Assembly: GCF_042660205.1 (NCBI RefSeq)
Contig: NZ_JBHSTQ010000008.1
Span: 62,001-126,000 of the forward strand
Reading direction: 5' to 3'
From: Sporolactobacillus kofuensis
GTDB taxonomy: Bacteria > Bacillota > Bacilli > Bacillales > Sporolactobacillaceae
DNA length: 64,000 bases
Part shown: positions 27,895 to 36,199 of the stretch, piece after piece
Numbering within the stretch: the first letter of the stretch is position 1
Layout: each line of letters begins with the position of its first letter
Notes under the pieces: generated by a model
Seen by the model: only the letters and a program-made list of their open reading frames with translations
Told to the model about the DNA's origin: nothing
Databases searched by the model: none
Program-made: the position numbers and the translations under genes

Positions 27895-28230
27895 TTATTT
27901 AGGAAATTGTTGTTGTGCGTATTGGGTGAATTGCTGCTGTGTCTGTTGTATCTTTTGAGGATCCTGGGATTCAAACTTATACCAGCCCTTGTTGAACATC
28001 AGATTATAGAGGTCTCGTTGATACTCGGATGTTTGATCAAACACAGACTTAATATCTTGGTACAGCTCTTGGTGGCTGGCTTCCTGAAGGGCATGTACAT
28101 AAGAAGTACCCAAATACTTTTCACTAAGCAGTACATCATTTAGATAATCACGATCATTCATTTGTACTGTTTTTTGAATTTGGGTTTCTTTATTCTGGAT
28201 CATCATGGATTGAACCGGCTGTTTTTCCAT
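27895..28230 (-). CDS. Coat-F domain spore coat protein
   Basis: An 111-residue protein whose central part, DYLNDVLLSEKYLGTSYVHAL through QRDLYNLMFNKGWYKFE, is a typical coat F domain (a ferritin-like helical pair found in spore coat proteins). The C-terminus is glutamine rich. Its ATG overlaps the last base of the preceding coat-type gene (TAATG), so the two are coupled. Expression during sporulation is inferred from the family. Confidence 0.85.
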   Translation of the reverse strand: MEKQPVQSMMIQNKETQIQKTVQMNDRDYLNDVLLSEKYLGTSYVHALQEASHQELYQDIKSVFDQTSEYQRDLYNLMFNKGWYKFESQDPQKIQQTQQQFTQYAQQQFPK

Positions 28231-28508
28231 TATTGCATCACGCCTCCTGCCATTTGTGTTGCTTGGGCATGCTTGCCAAGGTGGTTAAGGATTGACTGAT
28301 AGTGGCGGATGTGAAGCTGACAGGTCCGATTCATTGCTTGAATGACATCTTGATCTTGACACATTGAAGCATAGGCATGGGCTTTTTTTATTATTTCAAG
28401 ATTCCACGAAAGCATATCTTCAATGTACGCAAAATCCTTGGTCGACAAGAAAGCCGGCGGTTGTGCAAAATTCATTGGAGACTGCCCGCTCTGTTGCTGC
28501 ATATTCAT
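28230..28508 (-). CDS. Small coat-F-like spore coat protein
   Basis: A 92-residue helical protein with a Gln/Pro/Met-rich N-terminus (MNMQQQSGQSPMNF) and helices DFAYIEDMLSWNLEIIKKAH and QLHIRHYQSILNHLGKHA. This matches the companion proteins that precede coat-F proteins in Bacillales. It is the first gene of a two-gene operon and overlaps the coat-F gene by one base. GGAG lies 12 bases upstream of the ATG. Confidence 0.75.
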   Translation of the reverse strand: MNMQQQSGQSPMNFAQPPAFLSTKDFAYIEDMLSWNLEIIKKAHAYASMCQDQDVIQAMNRTCQLHIRHYQSILNHLGKHAQATQMAGGVMQ

Positions 28509-28680
28509 GTGATGTTCACACTCCTAATATTTGTATGGTGGCGGTGCTCGTTCTTATTATGTCCTTTGTGTTGTGAAAAAATTGAAAGTACGCATGACGA
28601 TTTGTCAATATGATGAAAAGATTTTTGAATATCATGGTTGAGTAGGTATAATTAATTAAGCAAAAAAGAAGAAAGGGTGG

Positions 28681-29049
28681 ATGATCTTGCTGACGATGTA
28701 CAGTTATCCAACTTGTGGTACGTGTCGTAAGGCAAAGAAGTGGCTGAACGATCACGCGATTGCCTATCATGAAATCAACATTTCTCTAGATCCACCGAAT
28801 CGGGAAGCGCTTCATCGCTTCATCCGGCAGAGTGGTCAACCCATCGGCAAATTTTTCAATATAAGCGGTAAACGTTATCGTGAACTCGGCATTAAAGAAA
28901 AGAAAAAAGTTGAACCGGAAGAGAATTGGCTCGATTGGCTAGCCGCTGATGGCATGTTAATTAAACGGCCGATCCTTTCAGATGGAGAAAAAACGACTGT
29001 TGGGTTTAGTGAAGCGCTGTTTGAAAAGGAATGGGGAAATAATCAGTAA
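28681..29049 (+). CDS. yusI: ArsC/Spx-family protein YusI
   Basis: A thioredoxin-fold protein of about 120 residues with CGTCRKAKKWL at the N-terminus, KYRELGIKEK-like central block and LIKRPILSDGEKTTVGF near the C-terminus, all features of YusI. Only the CxxC-type pair is seen, so a redox or Spx-like role is possible; arsenate reduction is not implied. ATG 28681 abuts the ribosome binding site, while TTG 28687 is better spaced (six bases from AAAGGGTGG), so the true start may be the latter. Position before gcvH is as in B. subtilis. Confidence 0.82.
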   Translation: MILLTMYSYPTCGTCRKAKKWLNDHAIAYHEINISLDPPNREALHRFIRQSGQPIGKFFNISGKRYRELGIKEKKKVEPEENWLDWLAADGMLIKRPILSDGEKTTVGFSEALFEKEWGNNQ

Positions 29050-29165
29050 TCGAATAAGAGAAAAACAATCGTTTTTTCCATCTCTTTTTACGCTATAATA
29101 AAGAGGACATATCCACTTTGAAAGACTTGAAATTATGGCTGATCACTGAAAACGGAGGCAGAATA

Positions 29166-29546
29166 ATGAGTGTACCTAAAGAATTGTTTTATTCCAAAGA
29201 TCACGAATGGGTTAAGAAAGAAGCGGACGGGAAAGTCCGGATTGGGATTACAGAATTTGCTCAAAAAGAACTTGGAGACATTGTCTTTGTTGAACTACCT
29301 GAAATAGGTGCAGAACTCAATGCTGGCGATTCATTTGGTAGTGTTGAATCTGTAAAAACCGTTTCCGAACTCTATGCACCCGTCAGCGGTACGGTTACTG
29401 AAGTTAACGAAGACTTGGAGGATTCACCCGAATTCGTAAATGAATCGCCTTATGAAAAAGCTTGGATGATTGAACTTGACTCAGTAGACGAATCGGCATT
29501 TGATGATCTTCTTGATGCTGAAGCTTATGAAAAGCTGATCGGCTGA
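29166..29546 (+). CDS. gcvH: Glycine cleavage system H protein
   Basis: A 126-residue lipoyl-domain protein. Lys64 in SVESVKTVSEL is the lipoylation site. In Bacillus this protein is both the aminomethyl shuttle of glycine cleavage and the hub for lipoyl transfer, receiving octanoate from LipM, encoded at 7913. GGAGG lies seven bases before the ATG; an upstream in-frame TTG has no site. No gcvP or gcvT is in the window, which fits the lipoyl relay role. A TATAAT at 29094-29099 may belong to its promoter. Confidence 0.95.
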   Translation: MSVPKELFYSKDHEWVKKEADGKVRIGITEFAQKELGDIVFVELPEIGAELNAGDSFGSVESVKTVSELYAPVSGTVTEVNEDLEDSPEFVNESPYEKAWMIELDSVDESAFDDLLDAEAYEKLIG

Positions 29547-29929
29547 TCCGAGAGATTGCACCAATGCGTGCCAGTTTAACTGGTTTCTCCTTAATATTAT
29601 GATTCGCTCATAAAACTTAACAACCCTTGTCATCTTTTTGTTACCAGATTGTCGCTTTCAATTCGACAGGAAGCCATGGTATAAAAGAGACAAGGGTTTT
29701 TCCTGTTTTCGACAAAATTCATACGATCAGACATTAACAAAAGTTTTTGACAATAGTTATTCCTGTAGTTTGGACATGTTATGTTAGGGAAAAGATGGAT
29801 GGATATTCAAAAGTCCGGGGGGAATCGTTGTCGACTCTTTTCGTCAACTTATTTCTTTGACCTTATCAGCCCCCTTTGTCCTCCCTTATGACTAAACTCT
29901 AGAGATCAAAGCGAGAGGTGACTATTTTG
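29547..29929. other. Long intergenic leader before sigI
   Basis: About 380 bases without a gene. It contains the hairpin at 29622-29700 and several -35-like elements (TTGACA at 29747-29752) but no well-spaced -10 partner. I could not identify a convincing SigI-type promoter by eye. Confidence 0.4.
29622..29700 (+). terminator. Large-loop terminator after gcvH
   Basis: AACCCTTGTC pairs perfectly with GACAAGGGTT and is followed by TTTTCC. The 57-base loop is unusually large, so it could instead be a structured RNA leader. Confidence 0.5.
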
Positions 29930-30688
29930 ATGAGCGCAAACCAGCTTACTTTAGGCGGAGCGTTTAATATTTCGCTTGAAACGAATATATATCAGGTACA
30001 ACAGGGTGATGAAACCCTGAGAAACTCAATTATTGAATCTTACCAGCCTTTTATAAAAAAGGTTGTTTCTAAAGTATGCAATCGATTTATTGATCAGACA
30101 ATGGATGAATTCAGCATCGGCCTTGTTGCTTTTAACGAAGCCATTAATCAGTATCAAAAAGGGCAGGGAAGTAAATTTCTGACTTTTGCAGATATGGTTA
30201 TACGTCGTAGAATTATCGACTTTATTCGCAAAGAATCAAGACAAGTTCGTCATATATATCTCGAACAAACAAAGCCTACTGATGAGAATGCCATGGAGGA
30301 GAGCTTTATTGAGCAACAGGCAGCAATAGACTATTATGAAGAAGAGTGCCGCATGAATGAACGCTTAGAACAAATTGAGAGCTATCAGACGCTTTTGCTG
30401 GATTACGGGATTACTTTTGACGTGCTGAGCAAGCACTGTCCGAAACATGCGGATGCTCGTGAAAATGCTAAAGTCTCGGCAAAACGGCTTGTCGAGCACA
30501 CGGAATTGGTGAACTATTTAAAAAAGAAAAAACAATTACCGATAAAAGATTTGTTGCAATTTGTTTCATGTAGCCGCAAAACCATTGAAAGGAATCGAAA
30601 GTATATAATAGCATTATCGTTGATTTATATCGGCGGATTCAGTGCATTAAAGTCATATATTGAGCCGGAGCTTGAATCGGTTCATTGA
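29930..30688 (+). CDS. sigI: RNA polymerase sigma factor SigI
   Basis: A 252-residue sigma-70-type factor of the SigI group. Region 2 spans SYQPFIKKVVSKVC, DEFSIGLVAFNEAI and KFLTFADMVIRRRIIDFIRKE. The C-terminal SigI-specific helix-turn-helix has LPIKDLLQFVSCSRKTIERNRKYIIAL. The start at 29930 is eight bases from GAGAGGTGA; the upstream GTG overlaps that site. It is followed at 16 bases by rsgI, the normal sigI-rsgI pair. SigI responds to heat or envelope signals in Bacillus and to polysaccharides in some clostridia. Confidence 0.93.
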   Translation: MSANQLTLGGAFNISLETNIYQVQQGDETLRNSIIESYQPFIKKVVSKVCNRFIDQTMDEFSIGLVAFNEAINQYQKGQGSKFLTFADMVIRRRIIDFIRKESRQVRHIYLEQTKPTDENAMEESFIEQQAAIDYYEEECRMNERLEQIESYQTLLLDYGITFDVLSKHCPKHADARENAKVSAKRLVEHTELVNYLKKKKQLPIKDLLQFVSCSRKTIERNRKYIIALSLIYIGGFSALKSYIEPELESVH

Positions 30689-30704
30689 CTGAGAAAGGTG
30701 GGGA

Positions 30705-31658
30705 GTGAAACTGATCAATCAGGGTGTGCTCGTGTCTAAAAAGGGACGGCGCGCAGTTGTTCTGACTAACGACGGCGACTTTAGAGCGGTTAGACTGCGA
30801 CGTTCGGTGAACCTTTCGGTTGGACAGACTGTTTTGCCCAAACACCTTGTTCAATTTCATCTTTTTCCCCATTCTATTCTGACACCGGTGATCGCGCTAG
30901 GATTGTCCATCCTATGTTTTCTGCCTCTTTCTCATAGCACTTATGCACCACCAGGACCGGTGGCAGCATACATCTATTTTGATTTAAAAGCGAGTGTAGA
31001 AGCAAGCGTGAATCGAGATATGCAGATTATATCCGTGCAACCTTTAAATGATGAGGGTGTGCAACTCCTTAGAGAATTACCGGTGACCCAGAATATGTCC
31101 TTCCAGAAATTTAGTACTGCTCTCTTTTCAACACTGAGGAGTGGGGAACATAAGAAGAATCGTTCACTCTGGTTAATTACGACGGTCTTGACAGATCAAG
31201 TCAGTCATCCTCAACAGTCATTATTTGCTCATCGATTGGTTACAACATTTAATACTGGGGCACAAGAGTTAACTCAGGCAAACAACTCTGGAATCGAATG
31301 GCTCCATACAACTGTTGAGCGTAAAAAAGATGCCGAAGCACGTGGCTTATCCGTAGGTAAATATTTACTTTATCTTAAGGCTAACGCTTATGGAAAAACA
31401 TTGACCATTGATGATGCACGGCGCTTATCCGCGGCGCAAATGCAACAGATGTCTACGACCATTTCGTTGCCTTGGAGCACGTTAATCAGGCAAAATGACC
31501 GTATTCAGGAACACCAAGCACCAATTGAGAAAGCGTCTTATAAGATGAAATACGTCGAACCTGTATTCCAAGACTCATCGCTTCGTGATGGTCAAATCAA
31601 AGAACAAGACACAAGCAGTTATCTATATCCTGCGAGCCCGACAGCAGGTTATGCGTAA
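30705..31658 (+). CDS. rsgI: Anti-sigma-I factor RsgI with altered cleavage motif
   Basis: A 317-residue membrane anti-sigma factor. The N-terminal cytoplasmic RsgI domain (about 1-50, GVLVSKKGRRAVVLTNDGDF), one transmembrane helix (about 58-78) and an extracellular region beginning AAYIYFDLKASVEASV are present. In most RsgI proteins this extracellular block reads close to DxNPSxE, where Asn-Pro is the autoproteolysis site; here it is D93-L-K95-A96-S, so Asn and Pro are missing. No sugar-binding domain follows; the tail is Ser/Tyr-rich. The GTG start follows AAAGGTGG. It is co-transcribed with sigI. Confidence 0.85.
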   Translation: MKLINQGVLVSKKGRRAVVLTNDGDFRAVRLRRSVNLSVGQTVLPKHLVQFHLFPHSILTPVIALGLSILCFLPLSHSTYAPPGPVAAYIYFDLKASVEASVNRDMQIISVQPLNDEGVQLLRELPVTQNMSFQKFSTALFSTLRSGEHKKNRSLWLITTVLTDQVSHPQQSLFAHRLVTTFNTGAQELTQANNSGIEWLHTTVERKKDAEARGLSVGKYLLYLKANAYGKTLTIDDARRLSAAQMQQMSTTISLPWSTLIRQNDRIQEHQAPIEKASYKMKYVEPVFQDSSLRDGQIKEQDTSSYLYPASPTAGYA

Positions 31659-31704
31659 TGAGTTCATTCCAAGGCGCAATGGATCTGTCCCATTCCAATG
31701 ATAG

Positions 31705-31745
31705 AAGAACCCAAACGAGAACGTTTCGCTTGGGTTCTTGTTGTT
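31705..31745 (+). terminator. Terminator of sigI-rsgI
   Basis: AAGAACCCAA pairs with TTGGGTTCTT around a 15-base partly paired loop. The tail is GTTGTTGG, weak in T. It lies 47 bases after the rsgI stop. Confidence 0.6.
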
Positions 31746-31762
31746 GGCGCTGTTCATTTCCA

Positions 31763-32005
31763 GTCGAAGTCATTGATCTTTTTGCCATCAATACGAATTT
31801 TGCACTTCAGGCACATCTGGATCCAAAGAAGGATGCATTAATTCTTGAAGGTGCATCTTCTCCTTACGCGAATATTATCGCTGTACGTAAAGGCGATCAA
31901 AATAAGAAAGCCATCAAGGATTTAGTTCAAGTCCTTCACTCAAAAACAATTCAAGACTTCATCACCAAACATTATAAAGGAGCGGTACTGCCGGTCTCTG
32001 AATAA
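31763..32005 (+). pseudogene. metQ: C-terminal remnant of methionine ABC transporter lipoprotein
   Basis: Eighty codons encode a good C-terminal third of a MetQ/NlpA protein: DLFAINTNFALQA, ILEGASSPYANIIAVRKGD and FITKHYKGAVLPV. There is no signal peptide, lipobox or N-terminal two-thirds, and no start codon with a ribosome binding site at the junction. The frame reads upstream into unrelated terminator sequence. In B. subtilis metNPQ lies just before sufC, as this fragment does, so it is read as the scar of a deleted metNPQ operon. Confidence 0.85.
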
Positions 32006-32212
32006 ATGATTAAAAGATGAGAATCGCTCAGCATTTTGCCGGGCGATTTTAATTTTAGCAATTGATTATAATAAGGAACATAAATGCTCGTGACATATTT
32101 TTTTCGTTCTTTTTATGTTTATTGAAAACAGCGGTATAATACGGATACATACCTTTGCGCTAAATCATGCGGATTTCTATGTGTTGCTATCTATTTACAT
32201 CTGATATAATAT

Positions 32213-32231
32213 GATAATGAGAATAGATTGA
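32213..32231 (+). promoter_or_regulatory. Candidate Fur-type box upstream of suf
   Basis: GATAATGAGAATAGATTGA resembles the left half of the Fur consensus (GATAATGATAAT), with a poor right half. It follows TATAAT and lies about 50 bases before sufC. A TATAAT at 32135-32140 is another possible -10. Iron control of suf is plausible, but the match is partial. Confidence 0.3.
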
Positions 32232-32279
32232 GAACGACTTTCAATCCGCATAAGACCATAAAGTACTGGAGGTTTTAAA

Positions 32280-33062
32280 ATGACTGTACCGGAATTGAAA
32301 ATAAACGACCTTCACGTTTCTGTTGAAGGCAAATCCATTGTTAAAGGTTTTGATCTTAATATGAAGGGCGGAGAAATCCATGCCCTGATGGGTCCAAACG
32401 GAACAGGTAAATCAACTGTTGCCTCTGCACTTATGGGGCACCCAAAATATAGTGTAACTTCAGGGCAAGCACTACTTGATGGAGAAAATCTTCTTGACAT
32501 GTCGGTAGATGAACGCGCCCGCGCGGGTATGTTTCTTGCAATGCAGTATCCAAGTGAAGTGAGTGGCGTTACCAATGCTGATTTTCTTAGAACAGCAATC
32601 AACGGCAGACGTGGAGAAGGCAATGAAATTCCACTGATGAAATTCATTAAAACCCTTGATAAGAAGATGCAAATGTTGGAAATGGATCAGGCATTTGCTG
32701 AACGCTATGTGAATGAAGGTTTCTCTGGCGGTGAGAAAAAGCGTAACGAGATTCTTCAATTAATGATGTTGGAACCGAAATTTGCAATTCTCGATGAAAT
32801 TGATTCCGGATTGGATATTGATGCCTTGAAATGGGTAGCAAAAGGTGTCAATTCAATGCGCTCAGAAAATTTCGGATGCTTGATCATTACACACTATCAA
32901 CGACTCCTGAACTATATTAAGCCAGATAAGGTACACATCATGATGCAAGGCCGGATTGTAAAAACCGGTGGCCCTGAACTTGCTTTGCAACTGGAAAAAG
33001 AGGGCTATGACGGTATGAAGGCTGAGCTTGGCATTACTGATGATGAAACGGTTGAAGCCTAA
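32280..33062 (+). CDS. sufC: Fe-S assembly ATPase SufC
   Basis: A 260-residue ABC-type ATPase of the SufBCD scaffold complex. Walker A is MGPNGTGKST (about residues 37-46), the signature is FSGGEKKRNE, Walker B is FAILDEIDSGLD, and the H-loop is IITHYQR. It energises the SufBD scaffold and has no membrane partner. It is the first gene of sufCDSUB, with GGAGG before the ATG. Confidence 0.97.
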   Translation: MTVPELKINDLHVSVEGKSIVKGFDLNMKGGEIHALMGPNGTGKSTVASALMGHPKYSVTSGQALLDGENLLDMSVDERARAGMFLAMQYPSEVSGVTNADFLRTAINGRRGEGNEIPLMKFIKTLDKKMQMLEMDQAFAERYVNEGFSGGEKKRNEILQLMMLEPKFAILDEIDSGLDIDALKWVAKGVNSMRSENFGCLIITHYQRLLNYIKPDKVHIMMQGRIVKTGGPELALQLEKEGYDGMKAELGITDDETVEA

Positions 33063-33088
33063 TAAATAAATGTGAAGGAGGGTTGACT

Positions 33089-34396
33089 ATGTCTATGCAG
33101 TTGCAAAATCTTCCCTTTGATTCGGAAGATATCGCAAAATTTTCTAGAGATCGAAATGAACCGAACTGGTTCTCAGAACTACGGATGAAGGGCTTAAACT
33201 TGGCAGAAGAACTGCCGCTTCCTAAGCCCGAGAAGACAAGAATTGCCGATTGGAATTTTACTGATTTTAATTATGATACGAGTAGTGCCGCAGTCAACAA
33301 CTTGAGTGACCTTCCTGAAGATATTCGCCGACTAATGAATAACGGTGATGGAGCTGGAAATGTGCTTGTTCATGTGAATAGCTCAGCTGTTTATCATCAT
33401 CTTTCTCAGGAACTTATTGATCAAGGTGTTATCTATACGGATCTTGCGACAGCTTTGCGGGATCATAGTGATTTGTTTGCAAAGTATTATTTCAAGACGA
33501 CATCCATTAAGAAACACAGACTGACTGCGTTGAATGCTGCACTCGCTAATGGGGGATCCTTTCTTTATATTCCTAGGAATGTTGTGATTTCCGAACCTGT
33601 TCAGGCTGTTTACTATCAGAATGCACCATCTGCCGGTCTCGTTGCACATACAGTTGTGGTTGCTGAACAAAGCAGTGCGGTTACCTTTGTTGAGAGCTAT
33701 CTCTCTGATCCAATTGTTGGAAAAGGTGTTGCAAACATTGTCAGTGAAGTGGTTGTTGGTGAGAACGCACAAGTTAAGTATGGTGCAGTCGATGAATTCT
33801 CAGATCAAATGATTACTTATGTAAACAGGCAGGCAGAAGTAGCAAGGGACGGTAGTATTCAGTGGGCGCTCGGTCAAATGAATGACGGCAATACGTTATC
33901 GGAAAACGCAACAAACCTTCAAGGTGATGGTGCTGCTGCCGACATTAAAGCAGTAAGTATTGGCAGTGGATCCCAGAAACAGAATTTTGATAATTATGTA
34001 CGTCATGTGGGCAAAGCGACAAAAAGTCAATTGCTTGTCCGTGCTGCACAAAAGGATGCATCAAATTCCATCTTTAACGCGCGGACCAAAATCGAACACG
34101 GTGCCTCAGGAGCTGACGGCGAACAAACGCAACGGGTACTGATGCTTAGCGATCAAGCACGTGGGGATGCAAATCCTATTCTGTTAATTGACGAGTACGA
34201 TGTCATTGCAGGACATGCGGCATCCGTTGGCCGCGTTGACCCGGATCAGCTGTACTATTTAATGAGCCGCGGTATCAAACAAGAAACGGCAGAGAAGCTC
34301 ATTGTTGAAGGATTCCTTGCACCAATCGTTGACTTGCTTCCTATTGAGGGTGTTCGTAAGCAGCTTGCAACATTAATTGAAAGGAAAGTTGGCTAA
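33089..34396 (+). CDS. sufD: Fe-S assembly scaffold protein SufD
   Basis: A 435-residue beta-helix scaffold subunit pairing with SufB. The C-terminal core has KIEHGASGADGEQTQRVL, HAASVGRVDPDQLYYLMSRGI and EGFLAPIVDLLP. The start at 33089 is seven bases after AAGGAGG; an upstream TTG has no separate site. The stop overlaps the sufS ATG by one base, giving translational coupling. Confidence 0.96.
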   Translation: MSMQLQNLPFDSEDIAKFSRDRNEPNWFSELRMKGLNLAEELPLPKPEKTRIADWNFTDFNYDTSSAAVNNLSDLPEDIRRLMNNGDGAGNVLVHVNSSAVYHHLSQELIDQGVIYTDLATALRDHSDLFAKYYFKTTSIKKHRLTALNAALANGGSFLYIPRNVVISEPVQAVYYQNAPSAGLVAHTVVVAEQSSAVTFVESYLSDPIVGKGVANIVSEVVVGENAQVKYGAVDEFSDQMITYVNRQAEVARDGSIQWALGQMNDGNTLSENATNLQGDGAAADIKAVSIGSGSQKQNFDNYVRHVGKATKSQLLVRAAQKDASNSIFNARTKIEHGASGADGEQTQRVLMLSDQARGDANPILLIDEYDVIAGHAASVGRVDPDQLYYLMSRGIKQETAEKLIVEGFLAPIVDLLPIEGVRKQLATLIERKVG

Positions 34397-35616
34397 TGGA
34401 CATTCAATCAATTCGGCAAGACTTTCCTATTCTTAATCAACAAGTGAACGGACACAAGCTCGTCTATCTAGACAATGCAGCGACTTCTCAGAAACCAACA
34501 TCTGTGATTCAGACGATGGTTGACTACTATGAAAAATATAACTCGAATGTTCATCGCGGGGTTCACACTTTAGGAACACTTGCAACGGATCGCTACGAGG
34601 AAGCACGTGAGAAAATTCGTCGCTTTATCAATGCAAAAAGTGAGAAGGAAATCATTTACACAACCGGAACAACTCAGAGTCTTAATTTGATCGCATACGG
34701 ATACGGAATGGCAAATTTGCATAAGGGTGACGAAATAGTGATCACTCCAATGGAACATCATGCCAATTTGATTCCTTGGCAACAAGTTGCCAAAAAGACA
34801 GGCGCAATTCTTCGTTATTTTCCTATGGAATCCGATGGAACGCTCGATCTCGAAAAGGTTAGAGCAACGATCACAGATCAAACGAAAATCGTCTCGGTTA
34901 CGGAAGTTTCTAATGTATTGGGTACGGTCAATCCGGTTAAAGCCATTGCGAAAATCGCTCATGATCATGGAGCAATCATGGTTGTTGATGGTGCACAAAG
35001 TACGCCACATATGTCCGTTGATGTTCAGGATCTTGATGCAGATTTCTTTGCTTTCTCGGGACATAAAATGCTCGGACCAACAGGTATCGGTGTCCTCTAT
35101 GGCAAACAGATGTTACTGGAAAATATGGAACCGGTTGAGACCGGCGGTGAGATGATTGATGAAGTCGGCTTCCAGAGCGCCACTTGGGCAGAGCTTCCTT
35201 GGAAATTAGAGGCTGGCACCCCACATATTGCAGGTGCAATCGGCCTTGGTGCTGCTATTGATTATTTGGAGTCAATCGGTATGGATGACATTCAGCAGTA
35301 TGAAGAACAATTGTCAGAAAAAGCATATGAAGTTCTTTCAAATATGGACGGAGTTACTGTCTATGGTCCGGGTAAACGTTCAGGACTTGTTTCCTTTAAT
35401 ATTGACGGCGTGCATCCACATGATGTATCCACGGCGCTTGACTCTGAAGGAATTGCTGTACGCGCAGGACATCATTGTGCACAACCACTGATGAGTTGTC
35501 TGAGATGTGAATCCACTGTACGTGCAAGCTTTTATTTCTATAATTCAGAAGATGAAATTGAAGCTCTGGCTAGAGGAATTAAAGAGACAAAGGAGTTCTT
35601 CGGACATGTTGTTTAA
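34396..35616 (+). CDS. sufS: Cysteine desulfurase SufS
   Basis: A 406-residue PLP enzyme of the group II desulfurase type. FFAFSGHKMLGPTGIG carries the PLP lysine, and Cys361 in RAGHHCAQPLM is the persulfide-forming residue, at the same number as in B. subtilis SufS. It removes sulfur from cysteine and passes it to SufU, whose gene overlaps the end of sufS by 11 bases. Confidence 0.97.
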   Translation: MDIQSIRQDFPILNQQVNGHKLVYLDNAATSQKPTSVIQTMVDYYEKYNSNVHRGVHTLGTLATDRYEEAREKIRRFINAKSEKEIIYTTGTTQSLNLIAYGYGMANLHKGDEIVITPMEHHANLIPWQQVAKKTGAILRYFPMESDGTLDLEKVRATITDQTKIVSVTEVSNVLGTVNPVKAIAKIAHDHGAIMVVDGAQSTPHMSVDVQDLDADFFAFSGHKMLGPTGIGVLYGKQMLLENMEPVETGGEMIDEVGFQSATWAELPWKLEAGTPHIAGAIGLGAAIDYLESIGMDDIQQYEEQLSEKAYEVLSNMDGVTVYGPGKRSGLVSFNIDGVHPHDVSTALDSEGIAVRAGHHCAQPLMSCLRCESTVRASFYFYNSEDEIEALARGIKETKEFFGHVV

Positions 35617-36061
35617 CAATCTTGATCAGCTTTACCGATCAGTGATCATGGACCATTACAAGAAACCACGAAATCGTGGTGAACTTGAAGGCGAACATTG
35701 TGTAACTGTCAACATGAACAACCCATCATGTGGGGATAAAATTCAGATTTCACTTGAACTGAAGGACAATAAGGTTGTTGATGTGAAATACATGGGTACC
35801 GGTTGCGCCATCAGTCAATCTTCTGCTTCCATGATGACTGAAGCCATCAAAGGTTTGCCCATTGAAAAAGTTCATCAATTAACCTTTGATTTTTCCGAAA
35901 TGGTTCAAGGACATGAGCATAATGATGATTTAGATCTTGGCGATGCCGAGGCACTTCATGGTGTCTCACAATACCCAGCACGCATCAAATGTGCGACGCT
36001 TGCATGGAAAGCCGTAGAGAAAGCACTGCGTGAGGCAGATAAAGAAAAAGCACAACAATAA
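35606..36061 (+). CDS. sufU: Zinc-dependent sulfurtransferase SufU
   Basis: A 151-residue IscU-fold protein. Cys42 and Asp44 (SCGDK), Cys67 (GTGCAIS) and Cys129 (IKCATLAW) are the conserved zinc and persulfide ligands. In Gram-positive bacteria SufU relays sulfur from SufS rather than acting as the main scaffold. The ATG at 35606 follows AAGGAG by ten bases and lies inside the end of sufS. A gap of 138 bases separates it from sufB, the only sizeable gap in the operon. Confidence 0.95.
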   Translation: MLFNNLDQLYRSVIMDHYKKPRNRGELEGEHCVTVNMNNPSCGDKIQISLELKDNKVVDVKYMGTGCAISQSSASMMTEAIKGLPIEKVHQLTFDFSEMVQGHEHNDDLDLGDAEALHGVSQYPARIKCATLAWKAVEKALREADKEKAQQ

Positions 36062-36199
36062 TCCAACAATTTTGTGAATTGTGGTACACTTGTTTTGTAA
36101 CCATGATCCTGACTTTTGAATGAAACGGTATGATCCCGTGATATATGGCGATGAGCAAAACATCGCACAATTCTGTAATGAAAAAGGAGGAATCCGGTG

